A DNA stretch of 64,000 nucleotides from Cordilura impudica (GCA_963682025.1 OY821520.1:85298965-85362964), one strand, 5' to 3'; positions 1 through 13,150 are shown, numbered from the stretch's first letter. The notes: generated by a model not told the origin, from the sequence alone. Numbers and translations: made by a program.

Positions 1-335
1 CCATGGAGTCAATTAGGTTGCTGATATCAACTCTGAATTTACTACCCTTATGTAGTCTGTCTTGTTTCTGTAATTTCGTGCCCGTATATTTCGATCTACA
101 ATTTCCCATAGATTTTCTATAGTACTGAGATCTGGTAATTGCGCTAGCGATTCCAAAACACTAATTGCATTAGATTGTAGCCATTCGGTTACAACTTTGA
201 AAGTGTGTTTTGAGTCATTGTCATGCTGGAACTTTCAGACCAGTGGCATATTATCCTCCGAGTCTGGATGTAATACGACTGAAAAGCAACCCCATACCAT
301 ATTGACCCGCCAAACTTAACAGTTGTACTACTTGG
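1..335 (-). pseudogene. Tc1-like transposase fragment (C-terminal half)
   Basis: Read on the minus strand, this stretch gives broken pieces of a Tc1-family DDE transposase. Short recognisable blocks are TVKFGGSIWYG near the start, a degraded QxDND/KHTFKVV block, and LWEIVDRNIRARNYRNK followed by LIDSM near the window edge. These match the second catalytic block and the C-terminal end of Tc1 transposases in the right order. The reading frame shifts several times and carries stops, so this is a dead copy. It continues beyond the left edge. No inverted terminal repeat is visible. Confidence 0.7.
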
Positions 336-429
336 AATGAAAAGTACGTGGTCTCACAAAGAGATGGCGTGACAAGTACAATTCATGACATTTCATTTCA
401 TGACATTTCAATAATTAGAAAAAAAGTTA

Positions 430-2345
430 CCGTTATAAAAATGATGCTGCTTTTAAAGTTTGAGAAAAAATCGATTTCAAAGAGTTTCGTGTTTTAATTA
501 AACATGGTTTTTGGTGGGAAAAAAATACTCTACAAGCCAAAGAATGGATTGACAAACATTAACGTGAAGATAATGTAAGGAAGTGCAATAGATTGTATTG
601 AATGATAGAAAAATTACGGTGTGTGTGATTGCTGGCATCATAAAGATATCAATAGAGCGAGTTCGATATATACTACATGATCAATTAAATATGAAAAAGC
701 TTTCCGCTTGAAGGGTGTCGCGATTTTTAACAGCTGATTAAAAACTGAAAAGTGTTCATGATTCAAAGTATGCTATGGAGATGCTTGAAGTAAATTCAAC
801 TGAATTTTTACCTCGATTTATAACAACGCAGATTTTCGAAAGTATGAAAATTTACGGAAATGGAAAATTTAGAATAGCTTTTGGTGCTAATGACATTATC
901 TCGAAAAAAAAATAATAAATAAAAAAATCTCATAGTTCAGATCACTTGCTGAGCTGTGGGTGTAATATATTGTAATTGGATTTAAATAACTGCTACGCTC
1001 TTGGGGGGTTCTAAAAAGACATATTATTTTTTATTTATTTTAGTACTAAGTTTTGTCCGGCAATTATAAAATTATTTTATTTTATTTTATTATTTTATTT
1101 TATTGTAAAAAAATGTCCTACACCTATATGTATTCCGAAATAGTGACGAGAGTTAAAAACGAGATAGGGGATCAAGCACTAATGGGCTAAATATTTAAAA
1201 ACCACATTTTTATTTTGAAAATTGAATTTTGTAAAAAAAATTCAGTTTTTACAAACGTTCCAATTTAGAATTTTGTCAGTTTGTTTTAGCCAGTGATCTG
1301 AAATTTAAACCGTCCCAATTTAAAACTTTATCATATTATGGTTAGTTCTGAAATCTAGAGTTGAAACTCGTCCAAAGTTTGTTAAGATTGCATTTTAGTA
1401 TTACAGAACAATCACCTCTTAAGACAACTGTTAGAGAACCTATTTTCATGAAATTGGAATTATTTAGGATCCAGTGAACTTTCTCTTCCTTCGATTAAGA
1501 GGACAAGTATAACTATTTATAAATCATAATAAGTGTCAGGGCTAACTAAAAGACATCCATTTTTTTCACAAAACTTCCAAAATCTGGCAATACTGGTTGG
1601 CTTTTGTTTATGTACTTAACAGATATAAAAGCGTTTATCAGAGGCACACGACAAGTAAAGATACCGGGTAATATAAAAACATAAATAAAAAGTAACAAAA
1701 ACAATAACAAATAAAATCATAAAAACACATGGACTGTCTACAAATCGAAATAAAAACAGATTCCAGATTGGAAACAATTTGTAAAAAAAAAAAACAGAAA
1801 CAAATATTGAAAGAATAATAAGAGAATTTAAATTTAATAACAACGCATGAGACGTGGATTCATTATTATACACCCGAGTTCAATAGAGTCTGCGGAGTGG
1901 TTAAAAGCATGCGAAAGCCGACCAAAGCGGCCAAAGGCTCAACAATCGGCTGGAAAGTAATGGCCAGTGTTTTTGAGATGCACGTGGTATAATATTTATT
2001 GATTACTTGGAGAAAGGAAAAACAATAACTGCTAAGTACTAAGTTGAGTATTGGACAGATTGGACGAAGAAATTAAGAAAAAGCGACCCCACTTAAATAA
2101 GAAAAAAATCTTGAGCCATCATGACAATGCACCAGTGCATTCATGTGCTTTGGCTCGGAATAACTGAAGTCTTTACATCACTAATTGCTTCCCCAGGGAA
2201 AGAGATATTTCACAAGCGAAGAAGTCATATCAGAGATGGAAGTCTATTTTGAAGAGGTTGAAAAGTCGATTTTTTAAGCGTATTACGATGTTACAGGATG
2301 GTTGTACATTTCACTTAACGGAGATTACATTGAAAAATATCGATT
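430..2345 (+). pseudogene. mariner transposase pseudogene, split by a 1-kb insertion
   Basis: A plus-strand mariner (mauritiana-type) transposase can be followed through stops and frameshifts. Blocks seen are RVRYILHDQLNMKKLSA, then FLPRFITT before the insertion. After it come ETWIHYYTPEF (the first catalytic region, DETWI in the family, with D replaced by H here), VMASVFEMHV, HHDNAPVHS (second catalytic Asp) and LNGDYIEK at the C-terminus. The host reading is interrupted at 830 and resumes at 1837, where an 11-base target duplication is seen. The many stops show the copy was dead long ago or decayed since. Confidence 0.8.
831..1836. mobile_element. Unclassified 1-kb repeat, copy 1, nested in mariner
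   Basis: This segment separates two halves of a mariner transposase and is flanked on both sides by the 11-base sequence ATAACAACGCA (820-830 and 1837-1847), a target-site duplication. A second copy, about 95% alike by eye, lies at 5273-6271. It starts GATTTTCGAAAGT and ends in an A-rich stretch closing on GAATTTA. No terminal inverted repeats, LTR or long ORF are visible; an 85-codon ORF inside it shows no recognisable protein. An 11-base duplication would fit a retroposed element or a Mutator-like one. Confidence 0.7.
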
Positions 2346-2389
2346 TCAAATCAACGTACTTTTCACTCCATGTTTCAATCGTATTTGTT

Positions 2390-2562
2390 GCCAACCGAAT
2401 TGCGATAAAGTCAATAACCAAATGTTGAGGTGATTACGAATAAAATTCTGATGTCGTAGCTGTAAATGTTTTAGTACGATAGAAAATATGCAGCTCCTCT
2501 TTAATTCCTCTCGATACAATCAAAAATTCAGTTATTGAGCTTTTAAACAATTCGGTTGTTGA
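2390..2562. mobile_element. Small MITE, family with CCAACCGAATTG ends (copy 1)
   Basis: The stretch begins CCAACCGAATTGCGATAAAGT and ends CAATTCGGTTGTTG, imperfect inverted repeats. A second, more regular copy lies at 18999-19131, and both are followed by TTTTCTGTGTGTA. It abuts the end of the mariner fossil. It has no coding capacity. Confidence 0.5.
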
Positions 2563-2599
2563 ATTTATTTTCTGTGTGTATATTTTGAGTGTAGCGTTT

Positions 2600-4640
2600 T
2601 GGTCGTCGTACAAACGTTCCTCCATCATGGCCTCTTTAATTAAACCTGGACTCACCCGAAAAGAGAACAGTATTCCAATTTGTTCTTGACCTGTTCATGT
2701 GTTCTTTAGCAAAATTTATGCGAGCCAGACGATTTCAGTGGTTTCTTCACAGGACGAAAACAACCAAGATCAGCCGCAATTGCTCGTCGAAAAACAGTTC
2801 GAGCACATATTTTTTATTTGCAGATTGTTAATAACATCTTTAGGTAGCATTTTTTGCTATTATTATTATCATGTCTTTGAATCGTTTTACGGGGCCTGTG
2901 CCTAAATGTTGAATCGTCACCGTATCTCTTTCATGATGTTTCTTGTTAATATTTGAAATTATGAATTTATTCATAGAATATTTCTCACAAATTCTCTTTT
3001 GTTTTAAACCAGCAGTAAAATCATATATTATTTTGATGTTTACCGCTTCAAAAACTGTATTCTTGCCACTATTTTATAATAATTATTTATAAGATTAAAA
3101 CATTGAAAAATACAATTGTGTTTAAAAAACAGTTGAAGGAAAATGACAGAAACATTAAATATTTAATTAAAAGTTCAGATTTTATACATTTTCTTTCATA
3201 CCATCTTCTAATTTTATTGTTTTAATCAACTCTGGTACAGAAGATTAAAGGTTTCCATTGTTTTGGCATCACTTAAAAAATACTTTATTTTTGTTTATCT
3301 ATTTTTTTAATTGTATTTTTTGTAACAAGTTTGCTAGCTTTCAATAGAGAGCACACCAAAGAGTGATTTCGAGAAAAAAAATATATAATTTTAGGACTTG
3401 ACACGAAATTATTAAAAAACGAAATTGGCAAATTTAGAATTTTGTAAAAGTTTCTATTATATTGTCACTCACTGTATATATAGAATTAGTAGTACACTTT
3501 TTTTTTTTTTTTTTTGAAACAATTATTTTTTTCATTTATTTTGGTAATTCATTATTTTGCTGGCTACGATGAACACCGTACAAAATAAATCTTCTTTTTT
3601 TTTCTATAAAAAAGTATCATAAATAAGTTCTTAACACGCAAAGCAAAAATAAGATTAATGACAAAAAAATGCTAACATAATTGTAAATATGAATGTTATA
3701 CGAAAAAACTATAAATCTAAAAATCATAAAATTACAAAACAATCGCATATGAATCCTTAAAAAAAATAAACATTAACAATAATTTTACTTTTAACAAAAT
3801 CGATTTAACAACAAAAGAAGAAGCAAAATATTAAATAAATAAAGAAGACTTGAAAAAAAATAAAATATAAAAACACGAGTAGCAGAAAAAAGCACAAACA
3901 TACATTAAAGTTCAATGCTCCAAAACTCCATGGCATCTCAACATTTCAACGCACAAACACATACACACAATAGTCACGTTAAAAACGCTAAATGAGCAAA
4001 CAAGAAATAAGTAGAAGTAGTAGAGCAAATTTACTGAGATGGATTGTTTACATCGTTGCCGGAGTAAAACCAATCAGAATATAAGATAAGAAAATTTTGG
4101 ATTTAAAATTACAATTATTAGGAATTTTATATTTTCTGGGCCCAAAACGCGTTAGCATAAAAGAGTGGAAATTATATTTTAAATTTTTGACCTTTTTGTA
4201 AACTACTAGTTCTAGTCTACTAATCCCACTATAGTGGCTAAGCCCCTCAAATTATTTGTAAAATGTATTTAACCTTCGTAATTATTTTCACAAAAACATA
4301 ACAAACAACATGTTGCTGCAACATTCTCTATAAACTCTGTAACACTTTTGAAAAACGTACTGAACATTCGCCACTAACTTCACACCATAAATTGTAAAAA
4401 AACAGATTTTGATTTTATTTTTTTGCGAAATGTGACAATTTAATCTAGTTTTTGTAAAGTTTTACTTAAAATTAACTTTTTTAAATTTTTAGCAGTTTTT
4501 CAAGTATTTTTATAAGATTGATAAAACTTGACAGCAACCAAATAAAAAATAATTATTCATCTTGTAAAAGTAAAGTGTAATCTGAATTTATAACAAAAAA
4601 AATTGACTTTTCTGCAATAAAAATAAACATAATGCTATAA
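2600..4640. other. AT-rich non-coding DNA
   Basis: No gene recognised. The stretch is AT-rich with long A or T runs (for example 3490-3516). Short ORFs here have no family resemblance. Confidence 0.5.
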
Positions 4641-4653
4641 TGTTTACAAGCAA

Positions 4654-4991
4654 AAATTCCAGCCCTCGAAATTCGAGCGCAAATTCTAGGAAATTTTATT
4701 TTTTCATTAAATAAAGATTCTGAAAGTATGCTAATCAATTATAGCCAATTCACAAATCAACACAAAAAACAAACTCATTTTTATTACGAACACATTAACA
4801 ATTTTAATAAACACACACATATCATTGTATCAACTTTAAATGCAATTTACGTAAAATAAAGGAAAAAATTTAAAAATCTGTAAATCTGCAAATCGGCTAA
4901 GAGGAAATACTTTTCAAATAATATAAGTTTGGTTAAAATCAGTCACAAGAAATCAGTCACAAGAAATCGCCTAGCCTATTAATATTATAGA
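4654..4991 (-). mobile_element. Non-autonomous Helitron-type repeat (family E), end-damaged copy
   Basis: This copy matches the complete family E copies at 17611-17987 and 21061-21424. On the minus strand it begins with the family start TCTATAATATTAATAGGCTAGG (end of this interval) preceded by A, but its CTAG terminus is lost. It contains a short internal duplication of the words CAGTCACAAGAAAT near 4943-4968. No coding sequence. Confidence 0.65.
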
Positions 4992-5272
4992 TATTTGTAT
5001 AATTTTATAATTTTCGATTGTAAATTAAAAATACAATTGAATTTCTTAGCTTCCTCGTATACAAAAAAACGCAACGCAAAGAAAATGTTGTGTTTATCCT
5101 CTTGTCCAGTTATTCTGAACTCAATAATGGTGAATGGGATTTACAATTATAATAATAATTCTAGCTAGTCAGTAAAGAGATATTTTCATCTAGTTTTCAC
5201 TGAAATGTAGATGAAGATTAGGACGACTTAAAAAATATTTTATCTTTAAAATGGGGTCGAGCCATGGGGACA

Positions 5273-6271
5273 GATTTTCGAAAGTTTGAAAATTTACGGA
5301 AATGGAAAATTGAGAATAGCTTTTGGTGCTAATGACATTATCTCTAAAAAATAATAAATAAAAAAATTTCATAGTTCAGATCACTTGCTGAGCTGTGGGT
5401 GTAATATATTGTAATTGGATTTAAATAACTACTACGCTCTTGGGGGGTTCTAAAAAGACATATTATTTTTTATTTATTTTAGTACAAAGTTTTGTCCGGC
5501 AATTATAAAAATCATTTTATTTTATTTTATTATTTTATTTTATTGTAAAAAAATGTCCTACACCTATATGTATTCCGAAATAGTGACGAGAGTTAAAAAC
5601 GGGATAGGGGATCAAGCACTAATGGGTTAAATATTTAAAAAACACAATTTTATTTTGAAAATTGAATTTTGTAAAAAAAATCAGTTTTTACAAACGTTCC
5701 AATTTAGAATTTTGTCAGTTTCTTTTTAGCCAGTGATCTGATTTTTAAACCGTCCCAATTTAAAACTTTATCATATTATGGTTAGTTCTGAAATCTAGAG
5801 TTGAAACTCGTTCAAAGTTTATTAAGATTGCATTTTAGTATTACAGAACAATCACCTCTTAAGACAATTGTTAGAGAACCTATTTTCATGAAATTGGAAT
5901 TATTTAGAATCCAGTGAACTTTCTCTTCCATCGATTAAGAGGACAAGTATAACTATTTATAAATCATAATAAGTGTCAGGGCTAACTAAAAGACATCCAT
6001 TTTTTCACAAAAATTTCAAAATCTGGCAATACTGGTTGGCTTTTGTTTATGTGCTTAACAGATATAAAAGCGTTTATCAGAGGCACACGACAAGTAAAGA
6101 TACCGGGTAATATAAAAACATAAATAAAAAGTAACAAAAACAATAACAAATAAAATCATAAAAACACATGGAAATAAAACACAAATCGAAATAAAAACAG
6201 ATTCCAGATTGGAAACAATTTGTAAAAAAAAAAAACAGAAACAAATATTGAAAGAATAATAAGGGAATTTA
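5273..6271. mobile_element. Unclassified 1-kb repeat, copy 2
   Basis: Near-identical to 831-1836 over its whole length, with small indels. Same start word GATTTTCGAAAGT and same end GAATTTA. Here no clear target duplication flanks it. The comparison of the two copies defines the element ends. No ORF of note. Confidence 0.7.
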
Positions 6272-6274
6272 CAC

Positions 6275-7085
6275 TGTTTAAAACGTTTGTTTCATTTAGT
6301 CACTAGCGCTAAACGAGAATAGAGTTATATGATTGTAAAACACTCAACATATAATTCAACAGGAAGTTCTTAGTTACATTATTGCCAGTATTCTCTTTTC
6401 TTTTACTGTTTGCTACTCTAGTTCGTTTCTTCTATATGTAGGACGACACGTGCGTTAGTTTTCAAATTGTAGTCTATTTTTTTTATTATTTTATTTTAAT
6501 TTCTCTACTTTTATGCTGTGATAACATTTTTAATGCAAACAATTTTAAAATGTTCTTTAGAATATTGAGTGCGCTTTGCTTCCAAGTTTTTCAAGCTTTT
6601 TGTATAGTTTTGTTGTAAAATTCAAAAGTGAAATGAGGTTAACTACCTATCTTAAGGTAATGAATACAAAATTAATGATGAAAAATAATTGCACAGGCTA
6701 GAATAGAGTAAAGTTAAATTTACACAATTATTTTAGGAGTTACGTATACATGCAGAGTTAAATGTTTAATAAAAAAAAAATATTTTTTTTCAAATAGAAA
6801 GAAGGCTATCTTTCGTATAAAAGCGAGCATTCTGATGAGGATTGTAAAGAAAGAAAGAAAATAAAAACGATTTATTTTAATATTAAACTCTTCAGTCTTT
6901 ATGGATTTTATAAAAAAAAAGTAAGAATGTTATAATCGATCCATGAAACTAGCTATTATATGAGTTTCATAAAAGTCTTTCATCCTTACTGACTGAATTT
7001 ATTAAATGAATATTTAAAATAATCATTAACCAAATTTAAATGAGATATATTGTCATGAATTATTTGCCTGTAAATTTGTTAATTT
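6275..7085. other. AT-rich non-coding DNA
   Basis: I see no gene or classified repeat here; only AT-rich sequence with short A/T runs. Confidence 0.4.
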
Positions 7086-7089
7086 GTTA

Positions 7090-7790
7090 AATTTTATATC
7101 GGCATATGAATATTGAATAACTTAAAAAAATAACCCATTTCAACGTGATATCTTTGTTTAACTTGGTCGTTTTCAGTTCATTTGGACTTCTTTTTGACGG
7201 CAAAATGTGGCATTTTTGCTTTATTTTCCATAACTTTTTTGAGCACCTCGGGCAGTATAGCAATGATTTCGGCACGAATGTTTTCCTTGAGCTCGTCAAT
7301 GGTCTGAGTTTTGTTAGCGTACACTTTTCTTTTCAAATAGCCCCACAAAAATAAGTCAGATCTAGAGATCTGTGTGACCACTCAATGACACCTTTTTTGA
7401 CATCACACGTCCAGCGAATTAACTTTTGTCACGCATTTTCGGGCAGACCTGAGCCAACATCCACCGATATTATTTCTCATCGACAGTGATTTTTTCGGCG
7501 CAAACGCCGGACCAAACAGTCACTATTTAGTCATGCAATGTTATATCCTGAATCTCGTGTGGATTCTCCGTTCCCGAAATATGACAATTTTGCTTGTTAA
7601 CGCCGCCAAAGAATGTGAAATGGACTAGGTCGGCCATAAAAATTTTCTTCCAAAATTCAGGTTTAATGTCGACCATTCGAACGACTGTTTGGCCGTATTG
7701 CAAGCGTCGTGACCAATCTGACAACAAAATGCTTAGAGTCTATCGCACTTTATATGGAAAGAAATGCAGTGTTACCTTTTAAGTCATAGA
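7090..7790 (-). pseudogene. mariner-superfamily (DDE_3) transposase pseudogene
   Basis: Minus-strand blocks match a common arthropod Tc1/mariner-superfamily transposase. In order they are PEFWKKIFMADLVHF (family DEAHF-type catalytic block, degraded), GGVNKQNCHISG with ENPHEIQ, and the C-terminal LFLWGYLKRKVYANK followed by ELKENIRAEI. The intervening catalytic segment is shifted and broken near 7380-7530. The copy therefore lacks an open frame. It lies head-to-head with another mariner fossil beginning near 8160. Confidence 0.75.
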
Positions 7791-7849
7791 GTAAGAATAT
7801 TGCAAAATAGGGGGACGATTAGTTAATATTCTTATCCTATGACCTACAA
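7782..7849. repeat. Short inverted repeat hairpin
   Basis: GTCATAGAGTAAGAATATT at the left pairs imperfectly with AATATTCTTATCCTATGAC at the right, across a short loop. It sits immediately beyond the transposase remnant on its left and may be a surviving MITE or terminal-repeat hairpin. Confidence 0.4.
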
Positions 7850-8159
7850 GAAGGCAATAGCCTCAATTTTTTGCAATTTACAAGGGTTACATTTTTAGAC
7901 CTTTACACGAATGCCTAAAACATGGTTGCATTTAATTTAGAATACATAAAAATACAATTTTTGAAAATAGTGTAAATAAAATGCGCATTATTTTGTCAGA
8001 AAATAAAACGGTATAAGACTTAAATTGGTACTATACTGTTTAGTTTTGAACGAATATACGAAGGTAGTTTGACAACACTGCTGCTGGCTTCTATAGAATT
8101 TTGAGCAAGCTGCGACATTTAGTTGGTGTTTGACAGCCATTAAAAGCAGACGACCTCGA

Positions 8160-11100
8160 GATTTTTTGCAAAAATTAAAAGAAAAGTGAATTTCGAGTAA
8201 TCAAAAAACTATATGAAACCACTAAATACTATGGCGAATCTGCACCATCCACTTTTATACCAGCACAAGTGACACCGCACGAGATCTTCACGACAGGTAT
8301 CGTCGAGAAAATCCATGGAGTGATATTGGACGATCGTGAGGCTGTAGGTCTCTTAACTGTGTGGGTGCATCCCGTTTTACATGTATTTTTTGACATTAAA
8401 ATGCTATCCGCGCAGTGAGTGCCTCGATTGCTCACACTCGATCATAAGCTCAACCGTGTGATCAGTTTAAAGGAGTGTTTCTTAACCGCAATCCGAAGAA
8501 GTTCTTGTGCCGTCTCCTAACCGTGGACGACACATGGATACATGACAATAATCTTAAGATCAAAGAACGATCAAATCAATGGACTTCTCCAGATTAAAAT
8601 GTACCAAAGAAGGCCAATGTGGATCTGTCGACCAACAAGGTCATGGCGACAGTTTTTTGAGATGCATTAGGTGTCATTCACATTGATTTCCTTGGAAGTG
8701 GTAAAACAATCACCGACGAATATTATTCACACCTGTTGAACATATTCGACATTTATTTGAAGTAAAAACAAGTAAGAGTGTTAAATTCGGCTGCGCCGAA
8801 TCTTTGATACCCTCCACCTCGGTTTGAGTCTTGATAATCAATGTAAATGAAAAAGTAAACAATTTGCTAAACTTAATACCAAATTATTTCAGCAAATTCT
8901 TTGGGTTGGTTTTCGTCTTTTCTAATATTTCGGATTTATTTCGGTGTATGGTTTTTGGTCATCGTGGTTGCTGATCGACATGCATTTAGGTTATATACCT
9001 ATATGCATGCGTTTCCGGTTATATGACATAACTTCTCGTTTAATTTAGTTTTTGCTAATTAAATAGCTCGCCCTAACCTCCATTGCAAAGGTTATGGTTG
9101 CGTAGGGTGGCTATATGCATTAAATCGTGCTAATTGGAGATGGCTGTATAGTTTCTTTTAACTGGCCAAATATTTCTTCATTGCGGCCATATAGGTCGGA
9201 TGGAGTAACAAAATAATAACCAAAAAAAACGCTCTCAACTTTTTTATTAAAATATTGCCATATTTGGAAAACATGGAGAATAAATTTATAATAATAAATA
9301 ATCAAATTAGGGATGCCAAACGCAAAAGACCAAATGTCCCAAACATTTTAAATAAAATAATTTTATTTTCTGAAAAACTTCAAATTTTCATCCAAAAAAA
9401 ATTGTGAAAATTTATATATAAATAGCATTCTCATCAAATATGTAACAGTTTTTATGTTCGCCATTCTTAAATATCATTTGACGTTTTCTAAAATTCATTG
9501 AATTAAAATTAATGTTTTCTGTAGTGTGATTCTGTAAATTTCAACGATCCGACAATCGCAAAATATATCGACAGCTATTGTTGTTTGCACTAAGGATTAA
9601 GTGATTCACTAAGTACGTACATCTTAACGACAGTCGACAAATCTATTTTTCTATTTATTTAAATTGTAAACGAGTGGCATCTCTGTCAAAATAAGCGAAA
9701 AACACAAAGAATAAAAAAAAACAAATTACTTCATGTTTGACAGGATGATTTTATGTTTATGTTTAATATCTTTATTGTTTTACTAATATTTCTGTGTATT
9801 TATTTGAAAATGAAATAATGAATTGAATATGCTTTTTAATTTTTTTATTAATATAAAAAAGTTTTTTTAATTAAAGCAAAATATTTTCACTATTTTATGA
9901 TTTTTATTTATGTATGACGACTTTTCAACCTAAAAATTTAAGTTTTTATCGATTGAATAAACAACACAAAAATAGTTGTCGTTTAGATAACAACAGCTGA
10001 GTTTAACAATAGCGAATATCGTTTAAAAATTTTACTGATAATTTTGCTATTTTCTTTTTTTTAACGATTCGCCTATCGTTAAAAGAAGTTACTGAATCGC
10101 GGTACTGAAAAGCTATTAATTTTTCCTGAATGTCAATATTTTTTTAAATGTAAAAATTTTTTTAATGTAAACATAGGTATTTGGTGTTTTTTTTTTGGAA
10201 TTTCAATTTGTGTTTAACGAATAAAATTTATATATTAAAGATGCAATTGATGTCTTCTAAATTTAAAATTATAATTTCCGACGTTTTGATATGATTTTCT
10301 GAAATTCAATTAATTGTAATTTATAATTGGAAATTTTTAATTCCAGTTTTTAGAATTGATATTTTCTTAAATTTGAATGGAAAATTTAAAAAGTGCAATT
10401 TTGTATTTATGTGAATAATAATGCTTTAGTAATTATAAACAATTTTTAAAAATTAGATGTAATCGCAATCAGATATTTTGTAGGTAAAGCAGAATAATAA
10501 TTCTATATAACTATGTAGAACTGTTTTGAAAGCAAAAAACTCATTGATGAACTCGGTAACTCTATTTTATAAAGACAACAAAAAGTTAAGATGCCAAACT
10601 TATGTTCATGTTTGTAAAAGAATAATGAAAAAACAAATGAAATAAAAGACCAGCCCGTGTATACTCTTAACATTGTTCGATATCTAGTTGAAAATATTAA
10701 CATTCATGTTAAAATTGAAATAACTATTGCAAAGCTAATTAGAACAAAAATTGTGGCGCCATCTACTGTGGCATAGTCACGCTGAGCAAAATGAAGTGAC
10801 ATTCTGTTAATGCAAAAGAAATGTATTTTCCCCACAACAAAATATTGCAGAATTTTATGTAAATAAAATAATATACCGATATATTTCTAACATGCAGTTA
10901 TTATGGATATACATACATATATAGAATATATGTATATTATTTGTATTATTTAATATGTGTATGTATGTATATGTAAATATTACACACAAAAATACAACAT
11001 CAAACGTTATATACATATGTGTTTTTCTCTTTAAATAAATCTATACATACATTTTTTTTTTGCTAAATTAACATTGTTTTTTTTATTAACAACTAGGTAT

Positions 11101-12120
11101 TTTAGCATTATTTGCTTTAGATGTTGGTGAATTTTTACTTCCTTTATATTAACTCGTAGTGTCTGGTTGTCGAAAAAATTTTGGATCGATTTTAACCCCT
11201 TTCCCGTGACCCATTCGATCTGAAATTTTGCAAGCAGGCAAAACAATGGAAACTTTTAAATTTTTCTACCAGATTTAATAAAAAAAAATTTACAAAGGGT
11301 TAGTTTTTATTATATTATTACCACAACGACCACAAAAACAACAAGTTCAGCTATGACAACAACACAAAATTTAGAATAACAACAAGAACAATATAGAAAC
11401 ATCATATTTTACATTTTTTTTTACTTTTTCAGAGATTTCCCTGGACCTGTTCCACCGATTTTAATGATTTTTGAAACAGAAATCTTCCCATGAATTTGGT
11501 GTATCATTCTCACTGAAAATGGCCATGTTAGCTATCCTATTGAATGCGTGATCTTGACAAGAAAAACATAGAAAATTATATTTTTTCAAGACTTTTTTTA
11601 GTTCTTCATTCAAATCTCGGGCCCTAATCGACCGATTTGGACGATTTTAAATAGCAAACTTTTCAGGATGTTAATGAATCATTTTTAATGTCAACGAGTA
11701 CCCTAGCTGCCCGATTGATGCCGTGATCGTGATTTCCACAGATGGACAGACGGACATCGCTATATCAACTCCGGTTGTTATAAGGATCACAAATATATAT
11801 ATTTTATGGGGTCCAAAATTTTTTTTCTAATTATTACAAACGGAATGACAAACTTATATATACCCTCTGCACGCTGGAGTGGAGGGTATAAACTATCACT
11901 TTGGCGAAGAAAAAAGTGCTCTTGCACCATGACAACGCGCAGGTTCATTCGCATATGGCCGCCATGGCAAAAATATATAAATTGTGACTATTTCCTGTTG
12001 CCAACACAGTAGAAATGGCTCGTCACTGAAACAAACGACTATTGTGAGGACCATGAGAAAACCTTTCTTGCCCTAAAAATATCTTTAATTCAAAAGGTCA
12101 CACCGCCCTCGTATGTTGAG
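8160..12120 (+). pseudogene. mariner transposase pseudogene split by a 3.1-kb element
   Basis: Plus-strand mariner transposase in two parts. Part one (about 8160-8762) shows GIVEKIHGVILDDRE, FLCRLLTVDDTWIHDN (intact DDTWI first catalytic block), NVPKKANVDLS, NKVMATVF and GVIHIDFLGSGKTITDEYY. Part two (about 11895-12120) resumes with KKKVLLHHDNAQVHSH, holding the second catalytic Asp, then MAAMAKI. The expected order is kept across the gap, so 8763-11894 is a later insertion. Stops and frameshifts occur in both parts. Confidence 0.8.
8763..11894 (+). mobile_element. Family C element with ATACCCTCCAC ends, nested in mariner
   Basis: The insert starts ACAAGTAAGAGTGTTAA followed by a hairpin ATTCGGC-TGC-GCCGAAT and then ATACCCTCCAC. 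It ends with GTGGAGGGTATAA (11880-11892), the inverse of that last motif. The right part also has the ACGGACATCGCTATATC word seen in related repeats. The architecture parallels family B elsewhere in the window. At 3.1 kb it is far longer than the 280-bp copy at 20667-20947, so its interior probably holds further unrecognised insertions. No coding region recognised inside. Confidence 0.55.
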
Positions 12121-12164
12121 AAATATTTGATTTTAAACTCTTTCTTTTAACTCAATCTCTCTGT

Positions 12165-13150
12165 CTGTCGTGGCGCAACCCCATTCCCCCTTATCCAATT
12201 GATCTGATACTTGGCCTATAGTCTTGTTGTGACTACAGATTAATTCTGGGGTAGTCACACACAGTCACGGAGTGATCAAAATGTCATTTCCCCTAATCAG
12301 ATCGATATGAAACTTGGTCGATGGACTTGCTGTGAAAAAAAGATTAACTTTGACATAGTCACGCACAGTCACGGAGAGATTAAAACCCCACTTCCCCTCA
12401 TCCGATTGATCTGAAACTTTGTCTATAGACTTGTTGTGGCCAAAGATTAAGATAGTCGCACACAGTCACGGAGATATCCAAAACTCAGAGTTTTAACAAA
12501 AAATTTGTTTTTATGGGTTAGATTATCTAAACTCTTTCTTTTAACTGATAATCTCTGTCTGACTGTCGTGGGGCAACCTCATTTCCCCTTATCCAATTGA
12601 TCTGAAACTAGGCCAATAGTCTTGTTGTGATTACAGATTAATTTTGGGGTAGTCACGCACAGTCACGCATAGTCACGCACAGTCACGGAGTGATCTAAAT
12701 GTCATTTCCCCTCATCCGATTGATCTGAAACTTGGTTCATACACTTGCTGTGAAAAAAAATTAACTTTGACTTAGTCACGCATAGTCACGCATGCTCACG
12801 CACAGTCACGGAGAGATTTAAAACGGATTACCCCTCATCCAATCAATCTGAAACTTGGTCGATATACTTGCCGTAAAGAAAGATTAACTTCGACATAGTC
12901 ACGCACAGTCACGGAGTAATTTAAAACCCATTTGCACTTATACGATCAAACTGAAACTTGGTCGGTAAACTTGCTGTGAAAAAAAATTAACTTTGACATA
13001 GTCACGGACAGTCACGCACAGTTGCGGAGAGATTATAACCCCACTTCCCCTGATCCGATGGATCTGAAACTTTGTCCATACTTTTGTGTGCCAAAGATTA
13101 ATTTTAAGATGATCACACACAGTCACGCACAGTCGCGGAGAGATTCAAAA
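12165..13150. repeat. Degenerate satellite, about 8 units of 105-190 bp
   Basis: The phrase CCCCTCATCCGATTGATCTG recurs in variant form near 12186, 12291, 12397, 12586, 12709, 12832, 12934 and 13047. Each is followed by AAACTTGG, CTTGCTGTG and then runs of AGTCACGCACAGTCACGGAG. Unit length is roughly 105-125 bp with one longer unit. The array lies directly downstream of the mariner fossil. A partial module TTTGTTTTTATGGGTT at 12505-12520 and 13188-13203 is also found at 28384-28399. Confidence 0.75.

Noticed and set aside
831..1836. Solo LTR explanation for the 1-kb repeat
   Set aside because: The ends are not TG...CA, and the 11-base duplication is longer than the 4-6 bases made by LTR elements.
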